Positions 7,271 through 17,291 of a DNA stretch of 64,000 nucleotides are shown piece after piece. The position numbers and the translations under genes were made by a program. Numbering within the stretch: position 1 is the first letter of the stretch; each line of letters begins with the position of its first letter. The stretch is from Gammaproteobacteria bacterium (GTDB lineage Bacteria > Pseudomonadota > Gammaproteobacteria > SZUA-140): assembly GCA_016716465.1 (NCBI GenBank), contig JADJWH010000006.1, positions 124,001 through 188,000 on the forward strand, written 5' to 3'. The notes beneath the pieces were generated by a model. That model saw nothing but the letters and a program-made list of their open reading frames with translations. It did no database searches and was not told the DNA's origin.

Positions 7271-9777
7271 TATATCCCCCGCAGCGCCTGCACCGGCGGC
7301 ATGTTCAAGACGAAACGCGTGCTGAGCACGCCGGCCACGCCGACGCCGATCCCGCCGCCCAGGGCGCCGATCAGCCACAGGCCCGGATCCCAGCCATAGG
7401 AGAGCTGGAACACGTTGCGCGCCAGCAGTTGCGCGATCAGCCCGGCGCCGAGCGCCCCCAGCGCGCCCGCCACCAGGCCCAGGCTGAAGAATTCGGTCGC
7501 CAGGCCGCGCAGCAACTGGCGCCGGCTCGCGCCCAGCGTGCGCAGCAGCACGGTCTCGCGCACGCGCTCGTCGAGGCTGGCGTGGATCGCCGCCGCCATC
7601 ACCAGCACGCCGGCGATCAGCGTGAACAGGAATACGTACTGCACCGCGAGCGCGACCCGGTCCATGATGCGGCGCACCTGGTCCATGATGGCCGACACGT
7701 CGATCACCGTCACGTTCGGGAAGGCCTTGACCAGTTCGTTCAGCACCGCGTAGCGGTCAGCGGGGACGTACAGGCTGGTGATCCAGGTGGCCGGGAACGC
7801 GTCCAGCACGCCGGGCGGCGTCAGCACGAAGAAGTTGACGCGGAAATTGTCCCATTCGACCTCGCGCAGGCTCGTGACCCGGGCGCGCAGATCCACGCCG
7901 GCGATGCGGAATGTCAGGGTGTCACCGAGCCGGATGCCCAGCGTCTCGGCGAGACCCGCCTCGACCGACAGCTCGGCGGCGCCGGTCGCGTCCGCACCCC
8001 ACCACGCGCCGGCGACGATGCGGTTGTCCGGCTGCGGCCGTTCGGCCCAGGACAGATTGAATTCACGTTCCACCAGGCGGCGCGCGCGGTCATCCTGATA
8101 TGCGTCGGTGGAGACCGCGCGCCCGTCGATCTCCGCCAGCCGGCCGCGCACCATCGGGTACAGCTCCGGCGGCTGCAGGCCGGCGCGCGCGAAGAAGCCG
8201 CGCACGGCGTCGACCTGTTCCGGCAGGATGTTGATCAGGAACCGGTTGGGCGCCTGCTCCGGCAGCTCGCGCTCCCATTCGCGCAGCAGATCGCCGCGCA
8301 CGACCCCGAGCAGCAGCAGCACCATGATGCCGAGACCGAAGGCCATCACCTGCACGACCCCGGTGCCGGCGCGCTGCGTCAGGCTGAGCAGGCCGAAGCG
8401 CCAGGTCGAGCCGACGCGGTGGCGCAGCTGGCGCAGCAACGCGATCAGCGCGGCGGCGACGGCGGCCAGCAGCCCGAGCGCCGCAACCGCGCCGAGCAGG
8501 ATGTACAGGCTGAGGACGCGATCCTCCGCCTGCCACCAGACCAGCGCGGCCATCGCCGCCGCGCCGGCGAGCCAGGTCAGCAGGCGCGCGGCGCCGGGGC
8601 CGCCGAGCTCGCGGCGGATCACGCGCAGCGCGGGCACGTTCCGGAGATGCAGCAGCGGCGGCAGCGCGAAACCCAGCAGGGTCACCAGCGCAACGCCCGC
8701 GCCGAACAGCGCCGGCCGCGCGGACGGCGGCGGCAGCCCGATGCCGAGCAGCGCGCCCAGCAGCGACTCCAGTCCATACTGGGCGAGATAGCCCAGCGCA
8801 CAGCCGAGCAACGCGGCCGCGACGCCGAGCAGGCAAAGCTGCAGGCCGTACATGCCGAGGATCAGGCGCTGGCTGCCGCCGAGGCAGCGCATGATGGCGC
8901 AGTAATCCAGGTGGCGGGCGATGAAGCGGCGCGCGGACAGCGCGACGGCGACGCCGGACAACAGCACGCTGACCAGGGTCGCGAGGCCGAGGAAGCGTCC
9001 GGCGCGATCGAGGGCGCCGCGGATCTCGGGACGCGCGTCGCCCACCGACTCGAGGCGTTCCCCGCGGCCGAGCGCGGGTTCGACCCGCGCGCGGAACGCG
9101 CGCACCGCCGCCGGCTCGCCCGCGAACAGGTAGCGGTAACGCACGCGGCTGGCCGGCTGCACCAGGCCGGTGGCCGCGAGATCCGTCGCGTTAAACAGCA
9201 GACGCGGCGCGAGATTGAACATGCCGATGCCGCCGCCCGCGGGCTCGACGGTCAGGATGGCGTCGACCAAAAAGCGCGCATCGCCGAGCTCGACCGTGTC
9301 CCCGACCGCGATCCCGAGCTGGTTCGCGAGGCGCGCCTCCAGCCAGACCCTGCCCGCCGGCGGGATGCCGTCCGCCTCCGCATCGGGGGCGAACAGTTCA
9401 CGGCTGATGCGCAGGCGGCCGCGCAGCGGATACTCGCGGCTGACCGCGCGGACCGAGGCGAGCTGCGCCTGCTCCCCGGCGATGACCATGCTGGGAAACT
9501 CGACCGCCTCGGCGCGGCGCAGCGTCCGTCCGCCCCGCTCCAGCAGGGCCGCGTCGAGCGGATGATCGGCGCTGATCACCAGATCGGCCCCGAGCAGCTC
9601 CGTGGCCTGCAGCTCCAGCGCGAGGCGGACGCGGTCGGAGAAGAACCCCACCGCGGTGACGGCGGCGACCGCCACCACCAGCGCCGCCGCCAGCACGCGC
9701 AGCTCCCCCGCGCGCCAGTCGCGCAGCAGCATGCGGAGCGCCAAACCCAATACCGGCACGCGAATCCGCGCGCTCAT
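7270..9777 (-). CDS. ybbP: ABC transporter permease, YbbP/FtsX family
   Basis: Large inner-membrane permease (835 aa) of the type without transport through the membrane core, with two FtsX-like modules separated by large periplasmic domains. An N-terminal membrane anchor (LRVLAAALVVAVAAVTAVGFF) is followed by an MacB-like periplasmic part, four helices around residues 260-420, then a second set in the last 150 residues ending ALRGI. It partners YbbA, whose stop overlaps its ATG by four bases. YbbAP is known from E. coli as an extractor of hydrophobic compounds linked to TesA. The 3' end lies in a repeat block. Confidence 0.9.
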   Translation of the reverse strand: MSARIRVPVLGLALRMLLRDWRAGELRVLAAALVVAVAAVTAVGFFSDRVRLALELQATELLGADLVISADHPLDAALLERGGRTLRRAEAVEFPSMVIAGEQAQLASVRAVSREYPLRGRLRISRELFAPDAEADGIPPAGRVWLEARLANQLGIAVGDTVELGDARFLVDAILTVEPAGGGIGMFNLAPRLLFNATDLAATGLVQPASRVRYRYLFAGEPAAVRAFRARVEPALGRGERLESVGDARPEIRGALDRAGRFLGLATLVSVLLSGVAVALSARRFIARHLDYCAIMRCLGGSQRLILGMYGLQLCLLGVAAALLGCALGYLAQYGLESLLGALLGIGLPPPSARPALFGAGVALVTLLGFALPPLLHLRNVPALRVIRRELGGPGAARLLTWLAGAAAMAALVWWQAEDRVLSLYILLGAVAALGLLAAVAAALIALLRQLRHRVGSTWRFGLLSLTQRAGTGVVQVMAFGLGIMVLLLLGVVRGDLLREWERELPEQAPNRFLINILPEQVDAVRGFFARAGLQPPELYPMVRGRLAEIDGRAVSTDAYQDDRARRLVEREFNLSWAERPQPDNRIVAGAWWGADATGAAELSVEAGLAETLGIRLGDTLTFRIAGVDLRARVTSLREVEWDNFRVNFFVLTPPGVLDAFPATWITSLYVPADRYAVLNELVKAFPNVTVIDVSAIMDQVRRIMDRVALAVQYVFLFTLIAGVLVMAAAIHASLDERVRETVLLRTLGASRRQLLRGLATEFFSLGLVAGALGALGAGLIAQLLARNVFQLSYGWDPGLWLIGALGGGIGVGVAGVLSTRFVLNMPPVQALRGI

Positions 9778-10463
9778 GCGGCGTCCCGCAGGCGGCCGCC
9801 GTCCAGCAGCAGGCGCCGGGTGCAGCGCGCGGCGACCGTGTCGTCATGCGTGACCAGCACCAGGGTGGTGCCCTGCTCGCGATTGATATCGAACAGCAGA
9901 TCGATCACGCGGCGGCCGGTGGCGAGATCGAGATTGCCGGTCGGCTCATCGGCGAACAAGAGGCGCGGGCGGGTCGCGAAGGCGCGCGCGATGGCGACGC
10001 GCTGCTGCTCGCCCCCGGAGAGCTGGCGCGGATAGTGGCGCAGGCGCCGCTCGAGACCGACGCGGGCGAGCAGCTGTTCCGCCTGGACGCGGGCGTCGGC
10101 GCGCCCGGCCAGTTCCAGCGGCAGCATGACGTTTTCCGCCGCGGTCAGCGTCGGCAGCAGGTGAAAGGACTGGAACACGAAGCCGATCGCCTCGCGGCGC
10201 ACGGCCGCGCGCCCCTCCTCGTCCAGCGCGAACAGGTCCACGCCCTCGATCAGCACCGTGCCGTCGCTGGGGGTATCGAGCCCGGCGAGGATGCCGAGCA
10301 GCGTGGTCTTGCCGGAGCCCGAGGCGCCGAGCACGGCGACCGCCTCGCCGGCCCGGATGCTAAACTGGATGTCGCGCAACAGCTCGAGTTCGCCCTCGGG
10401 GCTGGCCACGCGCTTGCCGACACCGCGTACTTCGACCACGGGATGCTGCGACTGATCCGACAT
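9774..10463 (-). CDS. ybbA: ABC transporter ATP-binding protein YbbA
   Basis: ATPase partner of YbbP (229 aa), of the LolD/MacB group. Walker A GASGSGKTT, the Q-loop FVFQSFHLLP, the signature LSGGEQQR, Walker B LLFADEPT and the H-loop VTHD are all intact. Its TGA overlaps the ybbP ATG, so the two are translationally coupled. Its own ATG (10463) shares two bases with the divergent tesA ATG, so each promoter must lie in the other gene's coding sequence or further off. Confidence 0.93.
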   Translation of the reverse strand: MSDQSQHPVVEVRGVGKRVASPEGELELLRDIQFSIRAGEAVAVLGASGSGKTTLLGILAGLDTPSDGTVLIEGVDLFALDEEGRAAVRREAIGFVFQSFHLLPTLTAAENVMLPLELAGRADARVQAEQLLARVGLERRLRHYPRQLSGGEQQRVAIARAFATRPRLLFADEPTGNLDLATGRRVIDLLFDINREQGTTLVLVTHDDTVAARCTRRLLLDGGRLRDAA

Positions 10464-11067
10464 GATGCGACGACTCCTGTTGATGCTCCTGCTGCTGATG
10501 CCGCTCGCGACGCATGCCGCATCGACACTCCTGATCCTGGGTGACAGTTTAAGCGCCGCCTACGGCCTCGATCAAAACGACGGCTGGGTGAGCCTGCTGG
10601 AACGGCGCCTCGCGCGCGAAGGTTATCCGGTGGACGTGGTCAACGCCAGCATCAGCGGCGACACCACCGGCGGCGCGCTGGCGCGCCTGCCGGCGGAACT
10701 GGCGCAGCACAAACCCGCCCTCGTGCTGGTCGAGCTCGGCGGCAATGACGGCCTGCGCGGCCTGCCGCTGGAGCAGATGCGGCGCAACCTGGCGGACATC
10801 ATCACGGCCTGCCGCGCGCGCGGGGCGCGGGTCGTGCTCGCCGGCATGCGGCTGCCACCGAACTACGGCCGCGCCTATACCCGGGGCTTCGAACAAGTGT
10901 ACGCGGAGCTGGCGGGGGAATACGAGGTCACCCTGATTCCGTTCCTGCTCGCGGGACTCGAGGACGGAACCGCGGACTTCCAGGCCGACGCCATTCACCC
11001 CAACCGGGAGGCGCAGGCGGTCATCCTCGACAACGTGTGGAAATACCTGCGCCCGCTGCTGGACTAA
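10462..11067 (+). CDS. tesA: periplasmic GDSL esterase TesA (acyl-CoA thioesterase I / lysophospholipase L1)
   Basis: SGNH hydrolase (201 aa from the first of two tandem ATGs) with a signal peptide of about 19 residues (LLLMLLLLMPLATHA). The four blocks are visible: the GDSL nucleophile ILGDSLSAAYG with Ser29, Gly in SISGDTTGG, Asn in GGNDGLRG, and the Asp/His pair in DAIHPN near the C-terminus. Known E. coli TesA cleaves thioesters, lysophospholipids and some peptides in the periplasm. It is divergent from ybbA with overlapping start codons and convergent with hda after 15 bases. The start could also be ATG 10465. Confidence 0.94.
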   Translation: MMRRLLLMLLLLMPLATHAASTLLILGDSLSAAYGLDQNDGWVSLLERRLAREGYPVDVVNASISGDTTGGALARLPAELAQHKPALVLVELGGNDGLRGLPLEQMRRNLADIITACRARGARVVLAGMRLPPNYGRAYTRGFEQVYAELAGEYEVTLIPFLLAGLEDGTADFQADAIHPNREAQAVILDNVWKYLRPLLD

Positions 11068-11082
11068 GCGGCGCGCGCTGGA

Positions 11083-11781
11083 TCAGTCCTCGCCCGCGAC
11101 CTCGCGCACGAAGGGCACGGTGAGCCGGCGCTGCGCGGCGAGCGAGGCGCGGTCGAGACGCTCCAGCAATTCGAACAGCGCGCCCATGTCGCGCGCATGG
11201 CGCTGCAGCAGGTAGTGGGCGACGGCCTCCGGCATCTCCATGCCGCGCGCGCGCGCGCGCTGGCGCAGCACCCGGGCCTTCTCATCGTCGAGCAGCGGCT
11301 GGAGCTGGAACACCAGGCCCCAGGACAGCCGCGTCGCGAGATCGGGCAGGCCGAGGCCCAGCGCGCGCGGCGACGCGGCGCCGGCGATGGCGATGCGGCC
11401 GCCGCCCGCGCGCACGCGGTTGAACAGGTGGAACAGCGCGGCCTCCCAGTCGGCGTCGCCGGCGATCGCGTCGATGTCGTCGACGCAGACCAGCGCCAGC
11501 GCCTCCAGTCCCTCGAGCAGGGCGGGCGCCAGATCGGCGCGCTGGCGCAGGGGGAGATAGACCGCGGACTCGCCGCGCGCGGCGGCGAGGCGGCACACCG
11601 ACTCCAGCAGGTGGGTCTTGCCGGCGCCCGCCCCGCCCCACAGGTAGACGGACTGGCCGGCGGCGAAACCGGACTGCAGGTAGTGCACCGCCTCCGCATT
11701 ACGCCCGGGCTCGAATCCGGCGAAGGTCGAGTCGTCGCGAAAGCGGATCTGCAGCGGCAGTTGCCCGCTCACGACACCCAC
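11083..11781 (-). CDS. hda: DnaA inactivator Hda
   Basis: AAA+ protein (232 aa) homologous to the ATPase domain of DnaA; with the DNA-loaded sliding clamp it promotes ATP hydrolysis by DnaA and prevents re-initiation of replication. The N-terminal GQLPLQI resembles Hda's clamp-binding motif. Walker A is GGAGAGKTHLL (around residues 48-58), Walker B CVDDIDAI, and a sensor-2 arginine lies in RDMGALFELLERLD. There is no DnaA domain IV. It is followed upstream by the AI-2E-type permease on the same strand, an arrangement also seen in Pseudomonas. Confidence 0.92.
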   Translation of the reverse strand: MGVVSGQLPLQIRFRDDSTFAGFEPGRNAEAVHYLQSGFAAGQSVYLWGGAGAGKTHLLESVCRLAAARGESAVYLPLRQRADLAPALLEGLEALALVCVDDIDAIAGDADWEAALFHLFNRVRAGGGRIAIAGAASPRALGLGLPDLATRLSWGLVFQLQPLLDDEKARVLRQRARARGMEMPEAVAHYLLQRHARDMGALFELLERLDRASLAAQRRLTVPFVREVAGED

Positions 11782-11814
11782 GGCCCGGTCGGGCGCGCGC
11801 GCCGCCGCGCCGGC

Positions 11815-12891
11815 TCAGCCCTTGTCCGGCGTCTCATCGTCCATCCCGTAGACCTCGCTGTGCAGATAGCGCCGGTGCAGGTCGCGCACCAGCACCGCGA
11901 TCACCGCGGCCACCGGCAGGGCCAGCAGCACGCCGACGAACCCGAACAGCTGCCCGCCCGCCATGACGGCGAAGATCACCGCCACCGGATGCAGGCCGAC
12001 GCGATCGCCCACCAGCCAGGGCGTCAGCACCATGCCCTCCAGCGCCTGGCCGAGCATGAACACCCCGAGCACCAGCAGCGGGTGCAGCAGGTCGTGGAAC
12101 TGCGCCGCCGCCGCGATGCCGCCGGCCAGCAGGCCGACCACCGGCCCCAGATAGGGAACGAAGCTGACCAGCCCGGCGCCCATGCCGATCAGGAAGGCGA
12201 GATCGAGCCCCACCAGCCACAGGCCGACCGAATAGATCAGTCCGAGCGACAGCATGACCCAGAGCTGTCCGCGCAGAAAGGTCGCGAGCACCTCGTCGCA
12301 CTCGCGCGCGAGCCGCGCCACCTCGGGTTCGATCGGGCGCGGCAGCAGTTCGCGCAGCCGGCGCACCAGGTCGTTCCAGTCGCGCAGCAGATAGAACGTG
12401 ACCACCGGGACCAGCGTCAGGTTGAGCAGCCATTGCACGATCGCCAGGCCGGACTGCGTCACCGCGACCACCGCCCGCGCGGCGATGCCGCCGGCCTGCT
12501 GCCATTGATCGAGCAGCGCCTGCCGGATCTGTGTCAGGTCGAGCGTCTGCACGCCGATGCCCAGGGTATCGCGCAGCCACGGGATCAGCCGGGTCTGCAG
12601 GGCATTCAGGTAGTCGGGCCAGCGCTCGATGAACACGGCGATCTGGCGCTCCAGCAGCGGAAACGCCACCACCGGGGCCAGCAGCAGCACGCCGAAGATG
12701 AGCAGGAATACCAGCACCACCGCCGCGACCCGCGGCAGGCGGCGCGCCGTCAGGCGCTCGACCAGCGGACTGCCGAGATAGGCCAGCAGCGCGGCGATCA
12801 GGAACGGGGTCAGGATCGGCGCCAGCAGATAGACCAGCAGTGCCGCCGCCGCGCCGGCGGCCACCCAGCCCGCCACCTGCGGACCTTTCAT
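11815..12891 (-). CDS. AI-2E family transporter (PerM-like permease)
   Basis: A 358-residue polytopic membrane protein of the AI-2E transporter superfamily (YhhT/PerM/TqsA). I start it at ATG 12891, which overlaps the upstream gene's stop in an ATGA junction; the longer in-frame extension is Arg-rich and not membrane-like. Family landmarks include FLIAALLAYLGSPLVERL near the N-terminus, the central PVVTFYLLRDW, and the C-terminal SFVPYLGPVVG and GVLLALPVAAVI. The substrate is unknown; members have been linked to autoinducer-2, sodium/proton exchange or indole export. The C-terminal tail is hydrophilic and acidic. Confidence 0.85.
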   Translation of the reverse strand: MKGPQVAGWVAAGAAAALLVYLLAPILTPFLIAALLAYLGSPLVERLTARRLPRVAAVVLVFLLIFGVLLLAPVVAFPLLERQIAVFIERWPDYLNALQTRLIPWLRDTLGIGVQTLDLTQIRQALLDQWQQAGGIAARAVVAVTQSGLAIVQWLLNLTLVPVVTFYLLRDWNDLVRRLRELLPRPIEPEVARLARECDEVLATFLRGQLWVMLSLGLIYSVGLWLVGLDLAFLIGMGAGLVSFVPYLGPVVGLLAGGIAAAAQFHDLLHPLLVLGVFMLGQALEGMVLTPWLVGDRVGLHPVAVIFAVMAGGQLFGFVGVLLALPVAAVIAVLVRDLHRRYLHSEVYGMDDETPDKG

Positions 12892-13475
12892 CGCCCGTCT
12901 CCGCCGCGCCGCAGCCGTCTCATCGGGAGCCGGCGCGCGCGGCAGGCGCGCACCCCCCAGGTCCAGACGTAATCGATGCCGCTCAGCAGCGTGGTGGCGA
13001 GCACCGCCCACACCATTCCCGCCAGCAGGGCCGGTGGCAGCGGATAGACGCCGGCGGAGAACACCGCCGCCAGCCCGAGCGCGATCTGCGCGAAGGTATT
13101 GAGCTTGCTGATCAGCGTGGGCTCCATCTCGTACTCGCCGACCAGCAGGTGATAGGAGACCGCGCCGGCCAGGATCAGGACATCGCGCGCCACGACGGCC
13201 GCGACCAGCCAGACCGGGAGCAGGTCCAGCCAGGCCAGCACGACATAGGTCGACACGAGCAGCAGCTTGTCGGCCAGCGGGTCGAGGATCGAGCCGAGCC
13301 GGCTGGTGTAATGGAAGCGCTTGGCGATGTAGCCGTCCAGGGCGTCAGAGACCCCCGCGACGGTATAGAGTAGCAGCGCGAGCGTGAACTGCTCGTGCAC
13401 CAGCGCCGCCACCACCGGCAGCACCAGCCCGATGCGCAGCACGCTGATGATGTTGGGGATGTCGGCGCGCGTCAC
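12888..13475 (-). CDS. CDP-alcohol phosphatidyltransferase, PgsA-like
   Basis: Integral membrane enzyme (195 aa) of the CDP-alcohol phosphotransferase family, most like phosphatidylglycerophosphate synthase; a CDP-diacylglycerol-dependent cardiolipin synthase cannot be excluded. The motif reads DG-YI-A-K-x8-G-x3-D-x3-D around residues 47-70 (LGSILDPLADK): the usual Arg after Ala is Lys. About five hydrophobic segments follow. Stop and start codons overlap with both neighbours by four bases, so DUF2066, this gene and the AI-2E permease form one coupled operon leading to hda. The tail is Arg-rich. Confidence 0.78.
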   Translation of the reverse strand: MTRADIPNIISVLRIGLVLPVVAALVHEQFTLALLLYTVAGVSDALDGYIAKRFHYTSRLGSILDPLADKLLLVSTYVVLAWLDLLPVWLVAAVVARDVLILAGAVSYHLLVGEYEMEPTLISKLNTFAQIALGLAAVFSAGVYPLPPALLAGMVWAVLATTLLSGIDYVWTWGVRACRARRLPMRRLRRGGDGR

Positions 13476-14578
13476 GGCACCAACCGGTAGGCCAGCTCAT
13501 CCCCCGTGGCCGCGCCGGCGGCGGGAACGAGCACCCTGCCGAAGCCGATGGCCTGAACCAGCGCCGCGCGGTCAGCGTGCAGCACGAGATGGAAATGCGC
13601 GCCTGCCGCGTCGATCTGCCGCACCTCGAGTTCGCTCACGGCGTCGAGCGAACGCAGGTAATGCTGCGCGCGACTGTAGTCCTCCAGCCTGTTCACGCCG
13701 GTCACGAGCAGATCCACCGGTTCCGCCGCGCCGTCGTCGAGCGCGCGGGCGAAGCGCGCGGCGAGCCGGTCGGCGGCGCCATCGACACCGTCCGCCAGCG
13801 CCTGGGCCCGCGTCCCCTCGGCCGACTGCCAGTGCTCCGCGCCATCGTCCAGATAGAGCGACCAGCGCGCGGACCACGCGCCCGACGGCGCGCGGTAGGC
13901 GCGCCCGAGCAGCACCGCGGTGGACTGGTAGCGCGCCGAGGCCGCGCGCACCTCCTGATCGAAGCCGCCCCACACGTCGCCGAAACTCACGCGGCGCTGG
14001 TCCTCGAGATCCAGCAGCGGAAACAGCAGCGGAATCCCGCGCGCGTCCGCCCGTTCCTCCACCTCGCGGCGCAGATCGGCGCCGGCTTCGCTCCCGGTGA
14101 GGTAGCGCCTGCCCTGTTCCTCCACGGCGAGCCACACCAGGGTGGACGGCCGCATGCGCCCCCACACCGGCTCGTTGACCCGTTGCAGCGACTGGTTGAC
14201 CGCCTGGGCGTCGAAGCGCGCCCACAACATCTGGGTCGGGGCGGGATCGACCGCCGCCTCGGGCAGGTATCCCGGCGGCAGCGGACGATAGAGGTATTGC
14301 TGGACGTAGGTCAGCGGCGAGCGCAGCAGCGCCTGCAGCCCGGGACGCGTGGCCGCGTCACGGTCGCCGGTGATCTTGACCAGTACCTGGCCGAAGACCT
14401 CGCGCAAGGCCTGCGTGCGCTCCGCCTCGCGTTGCCCGGCAACCGGCACCTGCGCCTCGTAGAGCCCCTCGACCTCGCCGGCGCGCGCGCCGGCGGCGCC
14501 GAGCACGAGACACAGCAGCAGGCCCAGACGCAGTCCGCGGCGCAGGGACGACTCATCAGCGAACCACATGCAGTTCAT
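13472..14578 (-). CDS. DUF2066 domain-containing exported protein
   Basis: Conserved gammaproteobacterial protein of unknown function (368 aa). An N-terminal signal peptide (LGLLLCLVLGAAGARA) predicts export to the periplasm. The body begins with the DUF2066 signature region EREAERTQALREVFGQVLVKITGDRD and contains WLAVEEQGRRYL. The gene lies divergently from purM, as in Pseudomonas, and starts the DUF2066-PgsA-like-AI-2E operon through an ATGA overlap. No catalytic motif is apparent to me. Confidence 0.8.
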   Translation of the reverse strand: MNCMWFADESSLRRGLRLGLLLCLVLGAAGARAGEVEGLYEAQVPVAGQREAERTQALREVFGQVLVKITGDRDAATRPGLQALLRSPLTYVQQYLYRPLPPGYLPEAAVDPAPTQMLWARFDAQAVNQSLQRVNEPVWGRMRPSTLVWLAVEEQGRRYLTGSEAGADLRREVEERADARGIPLLFPLLDLEDQRRVSFGDVWGGFDQEVRAASARYQSTAVLLGRAYRAPSGAWSARWSLYLDDGAEHWQSAEGTRAQALADGVDGAADRLAARFARALDDGAAEPVDLLVTGVNRLEDYSRAQHYLRSLDAVSELEVRQIDAAGAHFHLVLHADRAALVQAIGFGRVLVPAAGAATGDELAYRLVP

Positions 14579-14778
14579 ATCCTCGGATCCGGTTGAACGG
14601 AGACGTTTTTACACGTGCTCCAGTCTAAGCGAAACGCCCGCGTGTTTCACCTGCGCCGGCGTACGGCTTACTAGGAGGGCAGGTGATAATGCGCTACAAT
14701 GGCGCCGAAAAAATCCGCGTCGCGCCACTGTCGCGCCGGATCGCGACCGCCGATCATCCAGCGTTAGAGCACAATCCC

Positions 14779-15828
<1,050 letters not shown>

Positions 15829-15873
15829 CACCATGGACGCGACCACCGGCACTCGCGGCGGCGCGGCGGACAC

Positions 15874-16554
15874 ATGAGCTCTCCGCGCCAGGCGCTGCCC
15901 GTCGCCGTGCTGATCTCGGGGCGCGGCAGCAACCTGCAGGCGATCATCGACGCCGTGCGCGCGGGTGAGCTGGCCGCGGACATCCGCCTGGTGCTCAGCA
16001 ACCGCCCCGACGCCCCGGGCCTGGCGCGCGCCCGCGCGGCCGGTCTCGCGACCGCGGTGATCGAATCCGCCGGCCACGCCGACCGCGCGAGCTATGATCA
16101 CGCGCTGCGGGAACGCATCGACGCCAGCGGCGCGCGCCTGGTCGTGCTGGCCGGCTTCATGCGCGTGCTGAGCCCGGAATTCGTGCGTCATTACGACGGC
16201 CGCCTCATCAATATCCATCCCTCGCTGCTCCCCGCCTTCACCGGCCTGCACACCCACCGGCGCGCGCTCGCGGCGGGCAGCACCGAGCACGGGGCGAGCG
16301 TCCACTTCGTCACCGAGGAACTCGACGGCGGGCCGGTGATCCTGCGGGCGCGGGTGCCGGTCGGCGCCGGCGACGACGAGCACGCCCTGGCCGACCGGGT
16401 GCACCGGGTGGAACACCGCATCCTGCCGCGTGTCATCGGCTGGTTCGCCGCCGGGCGCCTGCGCAAGGACGGAGACCGCGTATACTTCGACGGGCGCCCG
16501 CTGGACGCCCCGCTCGACCTCGCGGACCTGCCCGCGGACGGAGGACTTGCGTGA
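15874..16554 (+). CDS. purN: phosphoribosylglycinamide formyltransferase
   Basis: Transfers the formyl group of 10-formyl-tetrahydrofolate to GAR in the third purine step. The 226-residue protein has the GAR-binding SGRGSNLQAI (residues 15-24), the catalytic N-x-H motif in NIHPSLLPAFTGLHTH, and the conserved Asp in EELDGGPVI. It is slightly longer than E. coli PurN (212) because of an acidic C-terminal tail. Its TGA overlaps the following gene's ATG. Confidence 0.95.
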   Translation: MSSPRQALPVAVLISGRGSNLQAIIDAVRAGELAADIRLVLSNRPDAPGLARARAAGLATAVIESAGHADRASYDHALRERIDASGARLVVLAGFMRVLSPEFVRHYDGRLINIHPSLLPAFTGLHTHRRALAAGSTEHGASVHFVTEELDGGPVILRARVPVGAGDDEHALADRVHRVEHRILPRVIGWFAAGRLRKDGDRVYFDGRPLDAPLDLADLPADGGLA

Positions 16555-17291
16555 TGACGCGCGCGACCGCGCTGCTGGCCCTGTGCCTGTGCCTCGCCAC
16601 ATGGCCCGGCGGCCCGGGACGCGCGGCCGACGCACCGGTGCGCGAGTTCACCGCGCACTACAAGGCCGATTACCACTACAAGGCCGGCATGCTGCTGAGC
16701 GCGAAGATGGAGCGGCGGCTGGCGCGCAATACCGACGGCAGCTACACCTTCACCTCGAGCATGGAGGCGACCGGCCTGCTGGCGCTGGTGCTGAACGACA
16801 ACATCGAGGAAAGCAGCATCTGGACCCTCAGCGACGGCCAGCCGCGCCCGCTCAGGTACCAGTACAGCCACACCGGCCGCAAGCAGGGCGACGAGCGCAA
16901 TGCGGTGCTCACCTTCGACTGGAAGAAAGGCGTCGTCACCAACCGCATCAACAACGACCCGTGGACCATGAAGGTGCCGACGGGGACCCAGGACAAGCTG
17001 CTCTACCAGTACACGCTGATGCGCGACCTGCAGGCGGGACGCAAAACCCTCTCCTATGAAATCGCCGACGGCGGCGAATTGAAGAACTTCCGCTTCGAGC
17101 GCGTCGGCACGGAAGTCATCAGCACCCCGCTGGGAAAACTGGAGACCGTGAAGCTGCAACGCCTCCACGGCAGCCGGAGCGACCTGATCTGGTGCGCCAG
17201 CGCCCTCGAGTACCTGCCCGTGCGCATCGAGCAGCACAAGGACGGGAAGGTGGTGACGATGGAGATTATGGAATTTAAGACACAGGACTAA
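16554..17291 (+). CDS. DUF3108 domain-containing exported protein
   Basis: Conserved protein of unknown function (245 aa) that follows purN in many gammaproteobacteria. The signal peptide (ATALLALCLCLATWPG...AAD) implies a periplasmic or envelope location. The DUF3108 core has the beta-rich pattern FTAHYKADYHYKAG, FTSSMEATGL and RYQYSHTGRKQGD. ATG 16554 overlaps the purN stop and has GGAGGA eight bases upstream; GTG 16551 is an alternative. The last codons (KTQD, stop) are spelled by a copy of the ACAGGACTAAG repeat, so the C-terminus may have been rewritten by repeat insertion. Confidence 0.8.
   Translation: MTRATALLALCLCLATWPGGPGRAADAPVREFTAHYKADYHYKAGMLLSAKMERRLARNTDGSYTFTSSMEATGLLALVLNDNIEESSIWTLSDGQPRPLRYQYSHTGRKQGDERNAVLTFDWKKGVVTNRINNDPWTMKVPTGTQDKLLYQYTLMRDLQAGRKTLSYEIADGGELKNFRFERVGTEVISTPLGKLETVKLQRLHGSRSDLIWCASALEYLPVRIEQHKDGKVVTMEIMEFKTQD

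Noticed and set aside
7162..10035. 957-codon plus-strand open frame opposite ybbP-ybbA
   Set aside because: High-GC antisense frame: His/Arg/Gln-rich low-complexity product, no family similarity, while the minus strand encodes clear YbbP and YbbA.
11700..11720. tRNA T-loop-like string (GGGCTCGAATCC)
   Set aside because: Lies inside hda and has no cloverleaf partner arms.
14603..14625. PurR-like site upstream of purM
   Set aside because: Only about 10 of 16 positions fit the PurR consensus, and the spacing is not promoter-like.
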